Notes under the pieces: generated by a model
The model's input: the letters and a program-made list of their open reading frames with translations, nothing else
Database searches by the model: none
What the model was told of the DNA's origin: nothing
Made by a program: the position numbers and the translations under genes
Assembly: GCA_016871575.1 (NCBI GenBank)
Contig: VHCW01000014.1
Location: 1 to 64,000 of the forward strand
DNA length: 64,000 nucleotides
Direction: 5' to 3'
Source of the DNA: Verrucomicrobiota bacterium
GTDB taxonomy: Bacteria > Verrucomicrobiota > Verrucomicrobiia > Palsa-1439
Part shown: positions 43,377 to 51,778 of the stretch, piece by piece
Layout: the number at the start of each line of letters is the position of its first letter
How positions within the stretch are numbered: position 1 is the stretch's first letter

Positions 43377-43841
43377 ATGAACAACATGAATCGTCGTGAA
43401 TTTGTGCAGACAGCGGCGCTGGCGGGCGCCGGCGCGTGCGGCCTGACAGGCTGCGCCACGTTCACCAAGATCGGCGACACACCGCCGATTGAGAGCGCGG
43501 CTTACAAGGTGGAATTGCCGGGCAAGGTGACTGTCGCCTTGAGCAAGGCGCCGTCGCTCGCCGTCGGCAAGGCGGCGAAGATTATTGATCCGGCGTTGTC
43601 CGACCCGCTGATCATCGCGCGAGTGGAGCAGGACAAATACGTGGTCGCTTCGCTTCGCTGCACGCATCGCGGCGTCGAACTGGAGTATCAGGCCGAACAG
43701 AAGCGGTTCTGTTGCGCCAGTCTCGGCCACAGCCGGTTTGCGCTCGACGGCCACAAGCTCGGCGGCCCGGCCCCGCGGCCGATCCAGGTCTATCCCGCGT
43801 CTGTCGCGGACGGAATCCTGACAATCAAACTGCAAGCTTGA
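43377..43841 (+). CDS. Rieske-like (2Fe-2S) protein with atypical second motif
   Basis: Tat-like MNRREFVQTAALAGAGACGLTGC; SLRCTHRGVELEYQAEQKRFCCASLGHSRFALDG. Confidence 0.75.
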   Translation: MNNMNRREFVQTAALAGAGACGLTGCATFTKIGDTPPIESAAYKVELPGKVTVALSKAPSLAVGKAAKIIDPALSDPLIIARVEQDKYVVASLRCTHRGVELEYQAEQKRFCCASLGHSRFALDGHKLGGPAPRPIQVYPASVADGILTIKLQA

Positions 43842-43856
43842 GCTGACTCACCCGAA

Positions 43857-45041
43857 ATGGTTTCCATGTTTCGCACCCAGAATCTACATGTCCGGAAAAT
43901 TGTCCGCTTGGCGTCGCCGCGCGAAATCAAAGCGGCGTTGCCTTCGACCGCGGCCTCCAGTGTGACCGTGACCCGGAGCCGGAAAGCGCTCAGCCGCATC
44001 CTGGCGCGGGAAGACCCTCGTTTGCTGGTGGTGGTGGGGCCGTGTTCGATTCACGACATTCGGGGCGCGCTGGATTATGCCGGACGACTGAATGCGTTGC
44101 GGAAGGAATGCGCGGAACGGATGGAGATTGTGATGCGGGTGTATTTTGAAAAACCGCGCACGACCATCGGCTGGAAGGGTTTGATCAACGATCCGCATCT
44201 GGACGGAACGCAGGATATTGCGGCGGGATTGAAAATGGCGCGCCGCTTGTTACTGGACATCAACGCCATGGGGCTGCCGGCGGCCACCGAATTCCTGGAC
44301 CCGATTGTGCCGCAATACATTGACGATTTGATCACGTGGGCGGCCATCGGCGCGCGGACCACCGAATCGCAAACCCACCGGGAACTGGCCAGCGGGTTGT
44401 CGATGCCGGTGGGATTCAAGAACGGAACCGACGGGAGCGTACAGATGGCGATTGACGCGATGTTTTCGGCGCGGACGCCGCACTGTTTCCTCGGCATTGA
44501 CCAAGATGGGGCCACCGCCATCGTGCGCACGACGGGCAACCCGGAGGGGCACTTGGTATTGCGCGGGGGCCGGACGCGGACCAATTATGACGCCGCGAGC
44601 ATTCGCGAGGCCGAAAACCGGTTGGAAGAGGCCGGGTTGCCGCCGGTCCTGATGGTGGATTGCAGCCACGCCAATTCCGGCAAGAAACCGGCCCGCCAGG
44701 AGGATGTGTGGCGCAGCGTGATCGAACAACGCCTCGGCCGCACGCGTTCCCTCATCGGCGCAATGATCGAAAGCTTTTTGCACGAAGGCAACCAGCCAAT
44801 CACACCGGATCCCGCCCAATTGCGGTACGGACTCTCGATCACCGACCCGTGCATTTCCTGGGAAACGACCGAGCGGCTGTTGCGCTGGGGCTGCCAGACG
44901 CTCGCCACAACTCCAACGCAAAAGCCCGGTCCCGTGTCGCCACCTCCTCTTATTAACCCTCTTGCTCGCCACGCAACAATGCAGGGAGCAGACAGTGAAC
45001 GACGAATCAGCAAAGACGGCTGGCTTAACCGGCCAGCGTGA
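43857..45041 (+). CDS. 3-deoxy-7-phosphoheptulonate synthase (class I)
   Basis: [88 protein letters not shown]. Confidence 0.96.
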   Translation: MVSMFRTQNLHVRKIVRLASPREIKAALPSTAASSVTVTRSRKALSRILAREDPRLLVVVGPCSIHDIRGALDYAGRLNALRKECAERMEIVMRVYFEKPRTTIGWKGLINDPHLDGTQDIAAGLKMARRLLLDINAMGLPAATEFLDPIVPQYIDDLITWAAIGARTTESQTHRELASGLSMPVGFKNGTDGSVQMAIDAMFSARTPHCFLGIDQDGATAIVRTTGNPEGHLVLRGGRTRTNYDAASIREAENRLEEAGLPPVLMVDCSHANSGKKPARQEDVWRSVIEQRLGRTRSLIGAMIESFLHEGNQPITPDPAQLRYGLSITDPCISWETTERLLRWGCQTLATTPTQKPGPVSPPPLINPLARHATMQGADSERRISKDGWLNRPA

Positions 45042-45462
45042 CGCTGACCGGTGTGGCGTGCTGCAAGTTGTCGGAGATCGGGCAACGCTCGTCAATCTCG
45101 TGCAGGAGCTTTTCCTTTTCTGCGGGCGTCATGTCGGCGTCAATGCTGACATTCGCCTGAATCGCGGAGAACCCGACAGGCGCCGTCGCGGCTTTACCAA
45201 GAAGACGGTCGGTGTTCAGTTCGCCGGTCACGCCCACGCGAAAACCGCGCACGGGCAGCTTGCGCTGGTTGACGATGATCCGTCCGATGGCGGCAATGCA
45301 GCCGCCGAGCGCAATCAACTGGTAATCGAGCGGCGTCGGCCCCGCATCGGTGCCACCGGCGACGGCAGGCTGGTCAATGATGACCGTGTGTTGGCCGGCG
45401 CGACATTCGGTGCGGAAGGAGTTGGCTTGTACGATTTCGACTTGGATGGTTTTAGCTGGCAT
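45025..45462 (-). CDS. OsmC-family protein
   Basis: [54 protein letters not shown]. Confidence 0.88.
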   Translation of the reverse strand: MPAKTIQVEIVQANSFRTECRAGQHTVIIDQPAVAGGTDAGPTPLDYQLIALGGCIAAIGRIIVNQRKLPVRGFRVGVTGELNTDRLLGKAATAPVGFSAIQANVSIDADMTPAEKEKLLHEIDERCPISDNLQHATPVSVTLAG

Positions 45463-45473
45463 GAGCGTTTCCT

Positions 45474-46139
45474 TTATGGTTGGAGCAAGCGGATGATTTC
45501 GCTGGGGCGTTCGTAGCCGTTGTTGTCGGCGAGTTGTCGCAAGGTGTCCGATTTACTGGCTTTGATCCCTTTGGCTAGCAGGCGGGCGAGAGCAGTGTCG
45601 AGATTTAATCCCTGCTCGCTGCAATACTGGGCAAGCGTCTTCTGGCCAAAACCGCCCTTGCCTTGCGCGGCGGCATGATCCGGGGATGCGTCCGTTCCAC
45701 ACTGTCCGCCGTGAAATCTTTCCCGCCAATCCAACAGCCACGAGAACGGCAGCGTCTCACGGCGCGTGCCCACCCAGATCAGAGCGCCCAGCAACAGCGC
45801 AGCCGGCCACTCCCAACGGATGCCGCGATGTTCCGCGGCGCGGGCTTTCAAGTAGTTCACCATCGGGCGCCAGTTGAACACGGTGTGAATCACGGCAACG
45901 ATGAGAAACAGCGCGCTGAACACCAAGTGAAGATCCTGCCAGGCCGCCTTGCTCAGTCCCCACATCTGCCAGTTGATTTCGCGCGCGATTCGCGTGGACG
46001 GCGCGAGAAACATCGCCACGCCGCTGATTACCATCGCCAGAAACGACACCGCCGCGCACGTCGAGGTCAACGCGCGCCCTGAAAACTGAGGTTTGGTTTG
46101 CGAGTTAATGTGAGTCCGCCTTTCGCGATTGCTTTGCAT
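45474..46139 (-). CDS. DUF4405-like membrane protein (paralogue of 38760-39395)
   Basis: SGVAMFLAPSTRIAREINWQMWGLSKAAWQDLHLVFSALFLIVAVIHTVFNWRPM. Confidence 0.8.
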   Translation of the reverse strand: MQSNRERRTHINSQTKPQFSGRALTSTCAAVSFLAMVISGVAMFLAPSTRIAREINWQMWGLSKAAWQDLHLVFSALFLIVAVIHTVFNWRPMVNYLKARAAEHRGIRWEWPAALLLGALIWVGTRRETLPFSWLLDWRERFHGGQCGTDASPDHAAAQGKGGFGQKTLAQYCSEQGLNLDTALARLLAKGIKASKSDTLRQLADNNGYERPSEIIRLLQP

Positions 46140-46167
46140 CAGGATAGAGCCGGCTCCCGCCGCGAAG

Positions 46168-46359
46168 TTACAGCTTCAATGGCTCGTGCGATTTGCGGCC
46201 ATGCACGCGCTCGTAGGCCATGCAGAACGGGCAGACGTGAGTTTCAACGGTCTTGACCAGTTGAAAGGCGGCGCCCGCCTGATGTTTGCGCGCCGTCCGG
46301 CAGACCGGGCAATTCTCGCAAACCTTGGCGAGCGTGAGATCGAGTTTGGTTGGCTTCAT
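46168..46359 (-). CDS. Small two-CxxC (zinc-ribbon-like) protein
   Basis: MKPTKLDLTLAKVCENCPVCRTARKHQ...THVCPFCMAYERVHGRK. Confidence 0.6.
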   Translation of the reverse strand: MKPTKLDLTLAKVCENCPVCRTARKHQAGAAFQLVKTVETHVCPFCMAYERVHGRKSHEPLKL

Positions 46360-46364
46360 GATGT

Positions 46365-46703
46365 TTAATGGTCGCACAGGTTTGCGCCGCTGACCAGCGT
46401 GCCGTTCAGGTGAGCAGCCACGAGATTTTCCGGCGTGTCCACCGGCGCGCCAACAACAACTTGCACGCCGTTCTGCGCAAACAATTGCTGGGCGCGCTGG
46501 CCCATGCCGCCGGCGAGGATGACGTTGGCGCCTTGCTCGTGCAACCAGCGGGGCAACACGCCCGGCTCATGCGGCGGCGGTGTGAGGTATTTTGTGGACT
46601 TGATTTGCTTCGTGGCCGGGTCGGCCTCGACAAGCGCGAATTGTTCGCAGTGCCCGAAATGGGCGCAGAGTTTGCCGTTGGCAACAGGGATGGCGATCAA
46701 CAT
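46365..46703 (-). CDS. NifX/NifB-like Mo-Fe cofactor domain protein
   Basis: MLIAIPVANGKLCAHFGHCEQFALVEAD; NVILAGGMGQRAQQLFAQNGVQVVVGA. Confidence 0.9.
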   Translation of the reverse strand: MLIAIPVANGKLCAHFGHCEQFALVEADPATKQIKSTKYLTPPPHEPGVLPRWLHEQGANVILAGGMGQRAQQLFAQNGVQVVVGAPVDTPENLVAAHLNGTLVSGANLCDH

Positions 46704-46706
46704 GGG

Positions 46707-47564
46707 TTATTTCTCCTTTTGGTTTTGGTTTTCATCTGCAAATTCAAAAACAACACCCGCACCGGTGGAACGGTAGCGGTTGCCGAATGCGGCGGCCAAT
46801 GCGTCCATCGCGGGTTGGCCGGTGCAATGCCCGGCGGCCACCAAAGCCGGCTTGCGTTCCTGCAAGCGCGCCACCGTCCACGCCAGTTTTGCTGGGCTGG
46901 CGGCGTGCAGGTGCATCCCGCCGATGACCGCCCGCAACGGCGCATTGCCAGTCAGTGTGCCGATATAGTCGAGCGTATTGATGACGCCGGCATGGGCGCA
47001 GCCGAGCAAGACGATGACCCCATTGTCAGTCACCAGATACGACGCCTGGTCGTCCACGAGGTGATCGGGTTGCTGGCCGCTGGGATCGAGAAAGAATGGT
47101 TCCGACTCGGCGACTTCCTCGTGATGATGGCGCGGCACGAAGCCGGTCAGCCACACGCCCGGCGCGATTTCCGTCGGCTGGTTGGTGAAGCGCACACCGC
47201 CCATGTGTTGCGCCACCAACTCGCGCACGGGGCGGGGCATGCTGATTTCTTTGACCGTCCCGCCACTCACGCGATACCGGGCCGCCAACGCCCCGGCGTG
47301 CAAATAGAGCGGAGTCTTGTCAGGTGTCGTCCACGCCTCGGCCAGTCCGCCCGTGTGGTCGTAGTGACCGTGACTCAACATAATCACTTCCGCTTCTTCC
47401 AACCGCACGCCGAGCGCCGTCGCATTGGCGCGTAGCGCCTGTCCCGCGCCGGTGTCGAAAAGCACTTTGTGCCCGCCCGCTTCAATCCAGCAGGCAAACC
47501 CGTGCTCCGTCCGCAGACTCGGACGGCGCGACGTATTGTCCGCGATGATGGTGAGGCGGATCAT
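46707..47564 (-). CDS. MBL-fold metallohydrolase
   Basis: VLFDTGAGQALRANA; IMLSHGHYDHTGGLAEAW; VLLGCAHAGVINTLDYI; VIGGMHLH; AAGHCTGQPAM. Confidence 0.9.
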   Translation of the reverse strand: MIRLTIIADNTSRRPSLRTEHGFACWIEAGGHKVLFDTGAGQALRANATALGVRLEEAEVIMLSHGHYDHTGGLAEAWTTPDKTPLYLHAGALAARYRVSGGTVKEISMPRPVRELVAQHMGGVRFTNQPTEIAPGVWLTGFVPRHHHEEVAESEPFFLDPSGQQPDHLVDDQASYLVTDNGVIVLLGCAHAGVINTLDYIGTLTGNAPLRAVIGGMHLHAASPAKLAWTVARLQERKPALVAAGHCTGQPAMDALAAAFGNRYRSTGAGVVFEFADENQNQKEK

Positions 47565-47935
47565 GACGGGATTAACGAGGTGGCGAGCGCGGCTTTCAAC
47601 GTGTTGGCGGCAAGCAACCCGCAATGCCGCGACTGTTCCGGGACATCGCCGGCGGCGGCAAGCACGGCGGCCTGCGAAATCGCGCGCGCAGCATCCAGCG
47701 TTTTCCCCTCGGCCAACGTCGCCGCGGCGCTGCCGCAACGCATCGAGTTGTCACAGCCGTCCGTGGTGAATGTCGCCCGTTTGACGCGACCTTCTTCGAC
47801 CAACACCCAGAATTCCATTGTGTCGCCGCAGGGGCCGGTGATGCGCGCATCGCCATTGGCGCCGCGCAACGGCCCGAAGTTGGCCGGCACGATCCGTACT
47901 GGTTTCAGACTAGTGATTTCCATAGGTGTTCCCAT
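47561..47935 (-). CDS. NifU/IscU-like iron-sulfur scaffold domain protein
   Basis: NGDARITGPCGDTMEFWVLVEEGRVKRATFTTDGCDNSMRCGSAAATLAEGKTL; SRHCGLLAANTL. Confidence 0.88.
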   Translation of the reverse strand: MGTPMEITSLKPVRIVPANFGPLRGANGDARITGPCGDTMEFWVLVEEGRVKRATFTTDGCDNSMRCGSAAATLAEGKTLDAARAISQAAVLAAAGDVPEQSRHCGLLAANTLKAALATSLIPS

Positions 47936-48789
47936 AGTTGTTGAATGTGTTGCGCCGCCGGGCCCTTGCTGAACTCGACCACTGGCTGACCGTTGACCTG
48001 CGCGTCAGTGACCGCCCGGTCATAGGGAATCCGGCCCACGACGGTCGCGCCGGCCGCGGCGGCTTGTTGTTCGATCCGCTCGGTCATCGCCGGGTTGATA
48101 TCCCATTTGTTCACGCACACAAACGCCGGCACGCCAAAACGCCGGGCCAGTTTGAACACGCGCGCCAAATCATGTTCGCCTGACACGGTCGGTTCGGTCA
48201 CGGCCAACACCGCACTGGCACCAGTCACGGAGGCGATCACAGGACAACCAATCCCCGGCGGACCGTCCACGACGATCAAGTTTCGCGCCTTTCGTTCCGC
48301 GATCCGGCGGGCTTCCGTGCGGACTTGCGTGACGAGTTTGCCGGAGTTTTCTCCGGCGGGCCGCAACCGGGCATGCACCAGCGGCCCAAACCGGGTCTGT
48401 GACACAAACCATTCGCCGCACATGCGCTCCGGGAAATCTATCGCCTCGGCCGGACACAACTCGACACACACGCCACAACCTTCGCAAGCCGACGGGTCAA
48501 TCGTGAATGTCGCCTCACCGTCTTCCTTGCCGTCCATCCGGACCGCATCGAACCGGCAATGCGCCAGACACGCGCCGCACCGGAGGCAATCGGCCTGACG
48601 AATGACCGCCTCGTGGCCGCTGCGAAACTTGTGTCGGACCTGGATTTCAGGATGCAACACCAGATGCAAATCGGCGGCATCCACGTCCGCGTCGGCAAAC
48701 ACGGCGTTCCGCGCCAACGCGGCGAAGGAAGCCGCCACGCTGGTCTTGCCCGTGCCACCCTTGCCGCTGAGGATGACAAGTTCTTTCAC
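47905..48789 (-). CDS. MinD-superfamily P-loop ATPase with inserted ferredoxin domain
   Basis: GTG start; KELVILSGKGGTGKTSVAASF; CLRCGACLAHCRFDAV and CEGCGVCVELCPAEAI. Confidence 0.93.
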   Translation of the reverse strand: MKELVILSGKGGTGKTSVAASFAALARNAVFADADVDAADLHLVLHPEIQVRHKFRSGHEAVIRQADCLRCGACLAHCRFDAVRMDGKEDGEATFTIDPSACEGCGVCVELCPAEAIDFPERMCGEWFVSQTRFGPLVHARLRPAGENSGKLVTQVRTEARRIAERKARNLIVVDGPPGIGCPVIASVTGASAVLAVTEPTVSGEHDLARVFKLARRFGVPAFVCVNKWDINPAMTERIEQQAAAAGATVVGRIPYDRAVTDAQVNGQPVVEFSKGPAAQHIQQLWEHLWKSLV

Positions 48790-49613
48790 CCCGTCACCTC
48801 GGCCAACAACTGCCGGAATTTCTCCTGCAATTCCGGTGCTGCTGCCAACACTGGTTCGCCCCGCGAATACGCCTCGGCGATTCGCCGGCCTTCCGGAATT
48901 TGGAGGCGCACGGGAATGTTTTCGGCGCGGCAATAATCCAGCACACGGTTGTCGCCGATGTCGGCGCGGTTGATGACGACACTGAACGACCGTTTCAACT
49001 CGCGCACGGTGTCCACTGCCAGCTTCAAGTCGTGCAAGCCGAACGGCGTCGGCTCGGTCACCAGCAACACGTGGTCGGCATCCCGCACGGAGGCAACCAT
49101 CGCACAGGCGGTGCCGGGCGGGCAATCGAGAATGGTCAGGCCGTCACCGTTAGCGTGGCGTTTCACGGCGCGAATGATGGCGGGCGCAAGCGGCTGGCCG
49201 ACATTGAGGCTGCCGGTCACGAACTCGACGCCGTTGCTTGTTCCCTGCTCGACAAACCCGATTTCGCATTCGACTTCGCGGATCGCATGGGTTGGACACA
49301 CTTTTACGCAGCCACCGCAACTGTGACAAAGCTCCGGGAACACCACCGCCTTGCCTTTGAGCACCGCGATGGCGTTGAACTGGCAAAGCTGCCGGCATTT
49401 GCCGCAGCCATCGCACTTCGCGGCGTCCACCACCGGCACGGGCAACATCACCGGCTCGCGGTGGCGGATTTCTGGTTTGAGGAACAAATGGCAATTCGGT
49501 TCTTCAACGTCACAATCGAGCAGCCGCACCGGGCCGTCGGCGGATAGCGCGAGACACAATGCGACCGTCGTCTTGCCGGTGCCGCCTTTGCCGCTGGCGA
49601 TGGCGAGTTTCAT
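48786..49613 (-). CDS. MinD-superfamily P-loop ATPase with inserted ferredoxin domain (tandem paralogue)
   Basis: MKLAIASGKGGTGKTTVALCLAL; CDGCGKCRQLCQFNAIAV and CHSCGGCVKVCPTHAI. Confidence 0.93.
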   Translation of the reverse strand: MKLAIASGKGGTGKTTVALCLALSADGPVRLLDCDVEEPNCHLFLKPEIRHREPVMLPVPVVDAAKCDGCGKCRQLCQFNAIAVLKGKAVVFPELCHSCGGCVKVCPTHAIREVECEIGFVEQGTSNGVEFVTGSLNVGQPLAPAIIRAVKRHANGDGLTILDCPPGTACAMVASVRDADHVLLVTEPTPFGLHDLKLAVDTVRELKRSFSVVINRADIGDNRVLDYCRAENIPVRLQIPEGRRIAEAYSRGEPVLAAAPELQEKFRQLLAEVTG

Positions 49614-50096
49614 TTACCCGCGTCGCGCTCCTCGGTGCCGAGCGGTTGTTTCATCCACGTCATCCTGCCAGCCGTTGCGAGTCGGTTGGATGCAGTCAAA
49701 CCGGGCGCAATACGGTTTGATATCGAGCAACGGTGTTCCGTCGAGGATGTCGAGGCCGTCCACATAAAGGACGCTGCCTTCGCGGCGCTCCAGTTTCACG
49801 ATGCTCAAGCCGATCGGATTCGGCCGGGCTGGCGCGCGTGTGGCAAAGACACCGTGTTCTGCGTCCTGCAAATATGGTTTCACTGACAACTTCGCTGCTG
49901 GGGCTTGGTGGAGATGATAAATCAGGTAGATGTGTGAGAACCCCTCCAGATCGCGCAATCCATCGGCGAACTCTGGAAGAATTTCCACACGACCCCGGCA
50001 ACCGGCCGCGTACACAGGCTGAATCGGCGCACTCTCTGACTGAGTGTGCTTGCTCCGAATCACGCCGATGGGCCGGTAGGAAACGTTCACGCCCAA
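49614..50096 (-). CDS. TrmO/YaeB-like tRNA (t6A37) methyltransferase
   Basis: YRPIGVIRSKHT; GLRDLEGFSHIYLIYHLHQ; GVFATRAPARPNPIGLSIVKLERREG; GTPLLDIKPY. Confidence 0.92.
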   Translation of the reverse strand: MGVNVSYRPIGVIRSKHTQSESAPIQPVYAAGCRGRVEILPEFADGLRDLEGFSHIYLIYHLHQAPAAKLSVKPYLQDAEHGVFATRAPARPNPIGLSIVKLERREGSVLYVDGLDILDGTPLLDIKPYCARFDCIQPTRNGWQDDVDETTARHRGARRG

Positions 50097-50449
50097 TGTC
50101 CTTCCACGTCAGCGCTCGTTGACGGCTGAAGTTCGCCTTTTTGGAGGCGTTCAACGGCTTCGTAGACCTTGCCGGTTGCGCCGGTCACGACTTGAATGCC
50201 GGCCGCCTGCAATGCGCGAAACGCCTTCGGACCGCAGTGGCCGGTGATGACCAATTCCGCGCCAAGCTGCGAGACGGTTTCCGCCGCCTGAATACCGGCA
50301 CCCTGCGCGGCATTCAGATTTTGCGTGTTGTCATGGACGGTGAACCCGCCGGTAGCGGTGTCCACAACGATGAATCGGGCCGCGCGCCCGAACCGGGGAT
50401 CCAGCGGTGCGTCCAACGACGCGCCGCTGGCGGTGATGGCGATTTTCAC
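50087..50449 (-). CDS. NifX/NifB-like (ORP-family) Mo-Fe cofactor domain protein
   Basis: MKIAITASGASLDAPLDPRFGRAARFIVVDTATG; ELVITGHCGPKAFRALQAAGIQVVTGATG. Confidence 0.92.
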   Translation of the reverse strand: MKIAITASGASLDAPLDPRFGRAARFIVVDTATGGFTVHDNTQNLNAAQGAGIQAAETVSQLGAELVITGHCGPKAFRALQAAGIQVVTGATGKVYEAVERLQKGELQPSTSADVEGHWA

Positions 50450-50736
50450 TTTTTCTCCAGTTCCAGTTCGCTCAACCGTTGGCGAATTTCATCGAGTTGG
50501 GACTGCAGCACCTCAGCCTGTTTTTCCAGCCATTGCTTCTGCGTAGCTGCCGGTGGGAGTGCGCCCCAACCGCCGCGCATCCAACCGGGCAAGCCGGTGG
50601 CATGATACCGATGCCGCCAGCCGCGACCGCCGCGACCGAAACCGCCGCCCGGTCCACCAAACCCCGCACAGTAACCGCGCGCCCGGCCTGTCATCGGTCC
50701 GGCACCCATTGATCCAGTTCCATCTCCTCTTGGCAT
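50446..50736 (-). CDS. DUF5320 family protein
   Basis: MPRGDGTGSMGAGPMTGRARGYCAGFGGPGGGFGRGG..., C-terminal coiled coil. Confidence 0.88.
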   Translation of the reverse strand: MPRGDGTGSMGAGPMTGRARGYCAGFGGPGGGFGRGGRGWRHRYHATGLPGWMRGGWGALPPAATQKQWLEKQAEVLQSQLDEIRQRLSELELEKK

Positions 50737-50764
50737 GATGTGATTCCTTTCGTTGGTTGATTGT

Positions 50765-51289
50765 TTACGCTCTTATCATCCGCGCCCCGCACTTGGGGCA
50801 AAGCTTCTGGTTGCACGGCTCACCGGGCACGTGGGGAGCGCGTTCACCGCATTGCGGGCACACACACTCCACGGGTGCACCACCGCGCCCGCCCGGTCCG
50901 CCTTGGCCGCGACGTTGACCGCATCCGCACGGGCCACGCCCCATGCCGCGTCCGCCGCCGGTTTGATTTCCTTGTCCTGCTGCCATATTGGATTCTCCTT
51001 TCATGACGACCGGACCACCCTCGATGCGCAGCGCTTTGCCGTGCAGAAGGGCGTCGGCCACTTTTTTGCGAGCGGCCTCAACGATGCGCGCAAATGTCGC
51101 CCGCGAGATTTTCATTTGTTCCGCTGCTTGTTCCTGGTACTGGCCGTTGAAATCGGCGAGCCGCAGAGCCTCAAGTTCGTCGAGCGACAACACGACTTCC
51201 TCCAGCGTGCGCAACGGCACACCGGCTGGCTTGAAATAAGTGACGTCGGGAGCAAACCCGACACGGCGTTGACACCAAGGACGTGGCAT
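50765..51289 (-). CDS. DUF134-family predicted DNA-binding regulator
   Basis: MPRPWCQRRVGFAPDVTYFKPAGVPLRTLEEVVLSLDELEALRLADFNGQYQEQAAEQMKISRATFARIVEAARKKVADAL; the family typically begins MPRP. Confidence 0.93.
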   Translation of the reverse strand: MPRPWCQRRVGFAPDVTYFKPAGVPLRTLEEVVLSLDELEALRLADFNGQYQEQAAEQMKISRATFARIVEAARKKVADALLHGKALRIEGGPVVMKGESNMAAGQGNQTGGGRGMGRGPCGCGQRRGQGGPGGRGGAPVECVCPQCGERAPHVPGEPCNQKLCPKCGARMIRA

Positions 51290-51294
51290 GATGG

Positions 51295-51314
51295 TTGTGA
51301 GCATATGCTCATAA
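51295..51314 (-). promoter_or_regulatory. Candidate DUF134 operator
   Basis: TTGTGAGCATATGCTCATAA with a perfect 14-bp palindrome TGAGCATATGCTCA at 51298-51311, just upstream of the DUF134 start. Confidence 0.65.
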
Positions 51315-51337
51315 CGCTAAAGCGTCAAGGTGTAATT

Positions 51338-51577
51338 TTAGCGGTGCAACTGGGTGAATCGCTCGCGTAATGTGTCGTGTAGTTTCCGCCGGAACTTGAC
51401 CGGCAACGCGCACGGCTGGCCGTCCTTGTAGAGCGTGATGGTCTGGCGGATGTTGTCCACGACCACCTGGCATGGGTTGCAGCCGGCGAGATGTTTCTCA
51501 AACGCCTCGCAGACGCCCGGATCAACCGTGCCGTCCACGTATTCGTTCAACATCTGCAAAAGCTCTTCACACTTCAT
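51338..51577 (-). CDS. Anti-sigma-factor-like zinc-finger (zf-HC2) protein
   Basis: MKCEELLQMLNEYVDGTVDPGVCEAFEKHLAGCNPCQVVVDNIRQTI (HxxxCxxC). Confidence 0.75.
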   Translation of the reverse strand: MKCEELLQMLNEYVDGTVDPGVCEAFEKHLAGCNPCQVVVDNIRQTITLYKDGQPCALPVKFRRKLHDTLRERFTQLHR

Positions 51578-51778
51578 GGCTGTCTGGATTGAGCCGCCAG
51601 GTTCCGAAAGGTTACAACGGATCTGCAATTATTTTCGCTTGCCATGAAGGACATTGCGGCAAGGAAAGGTGTCGAGCGCGGTTTTGCTCAACCTGCCTTG
51701 GCAGGTCAATGCGCCACGCACGCCGGGCGGATGTTTGACAATCGCCGCCAGTCTCGTGGCGCCGCAGCAGAAAACGCC

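Noticed and set aside
44915-45041. Extended C-terminal tail of the DAHP synthase as a novel domain
   Set aside because: About 40 residues of Pro-rich, non-conserved-looking sequence reading into the convergent OsmC gene; likely a drifted stop codon.
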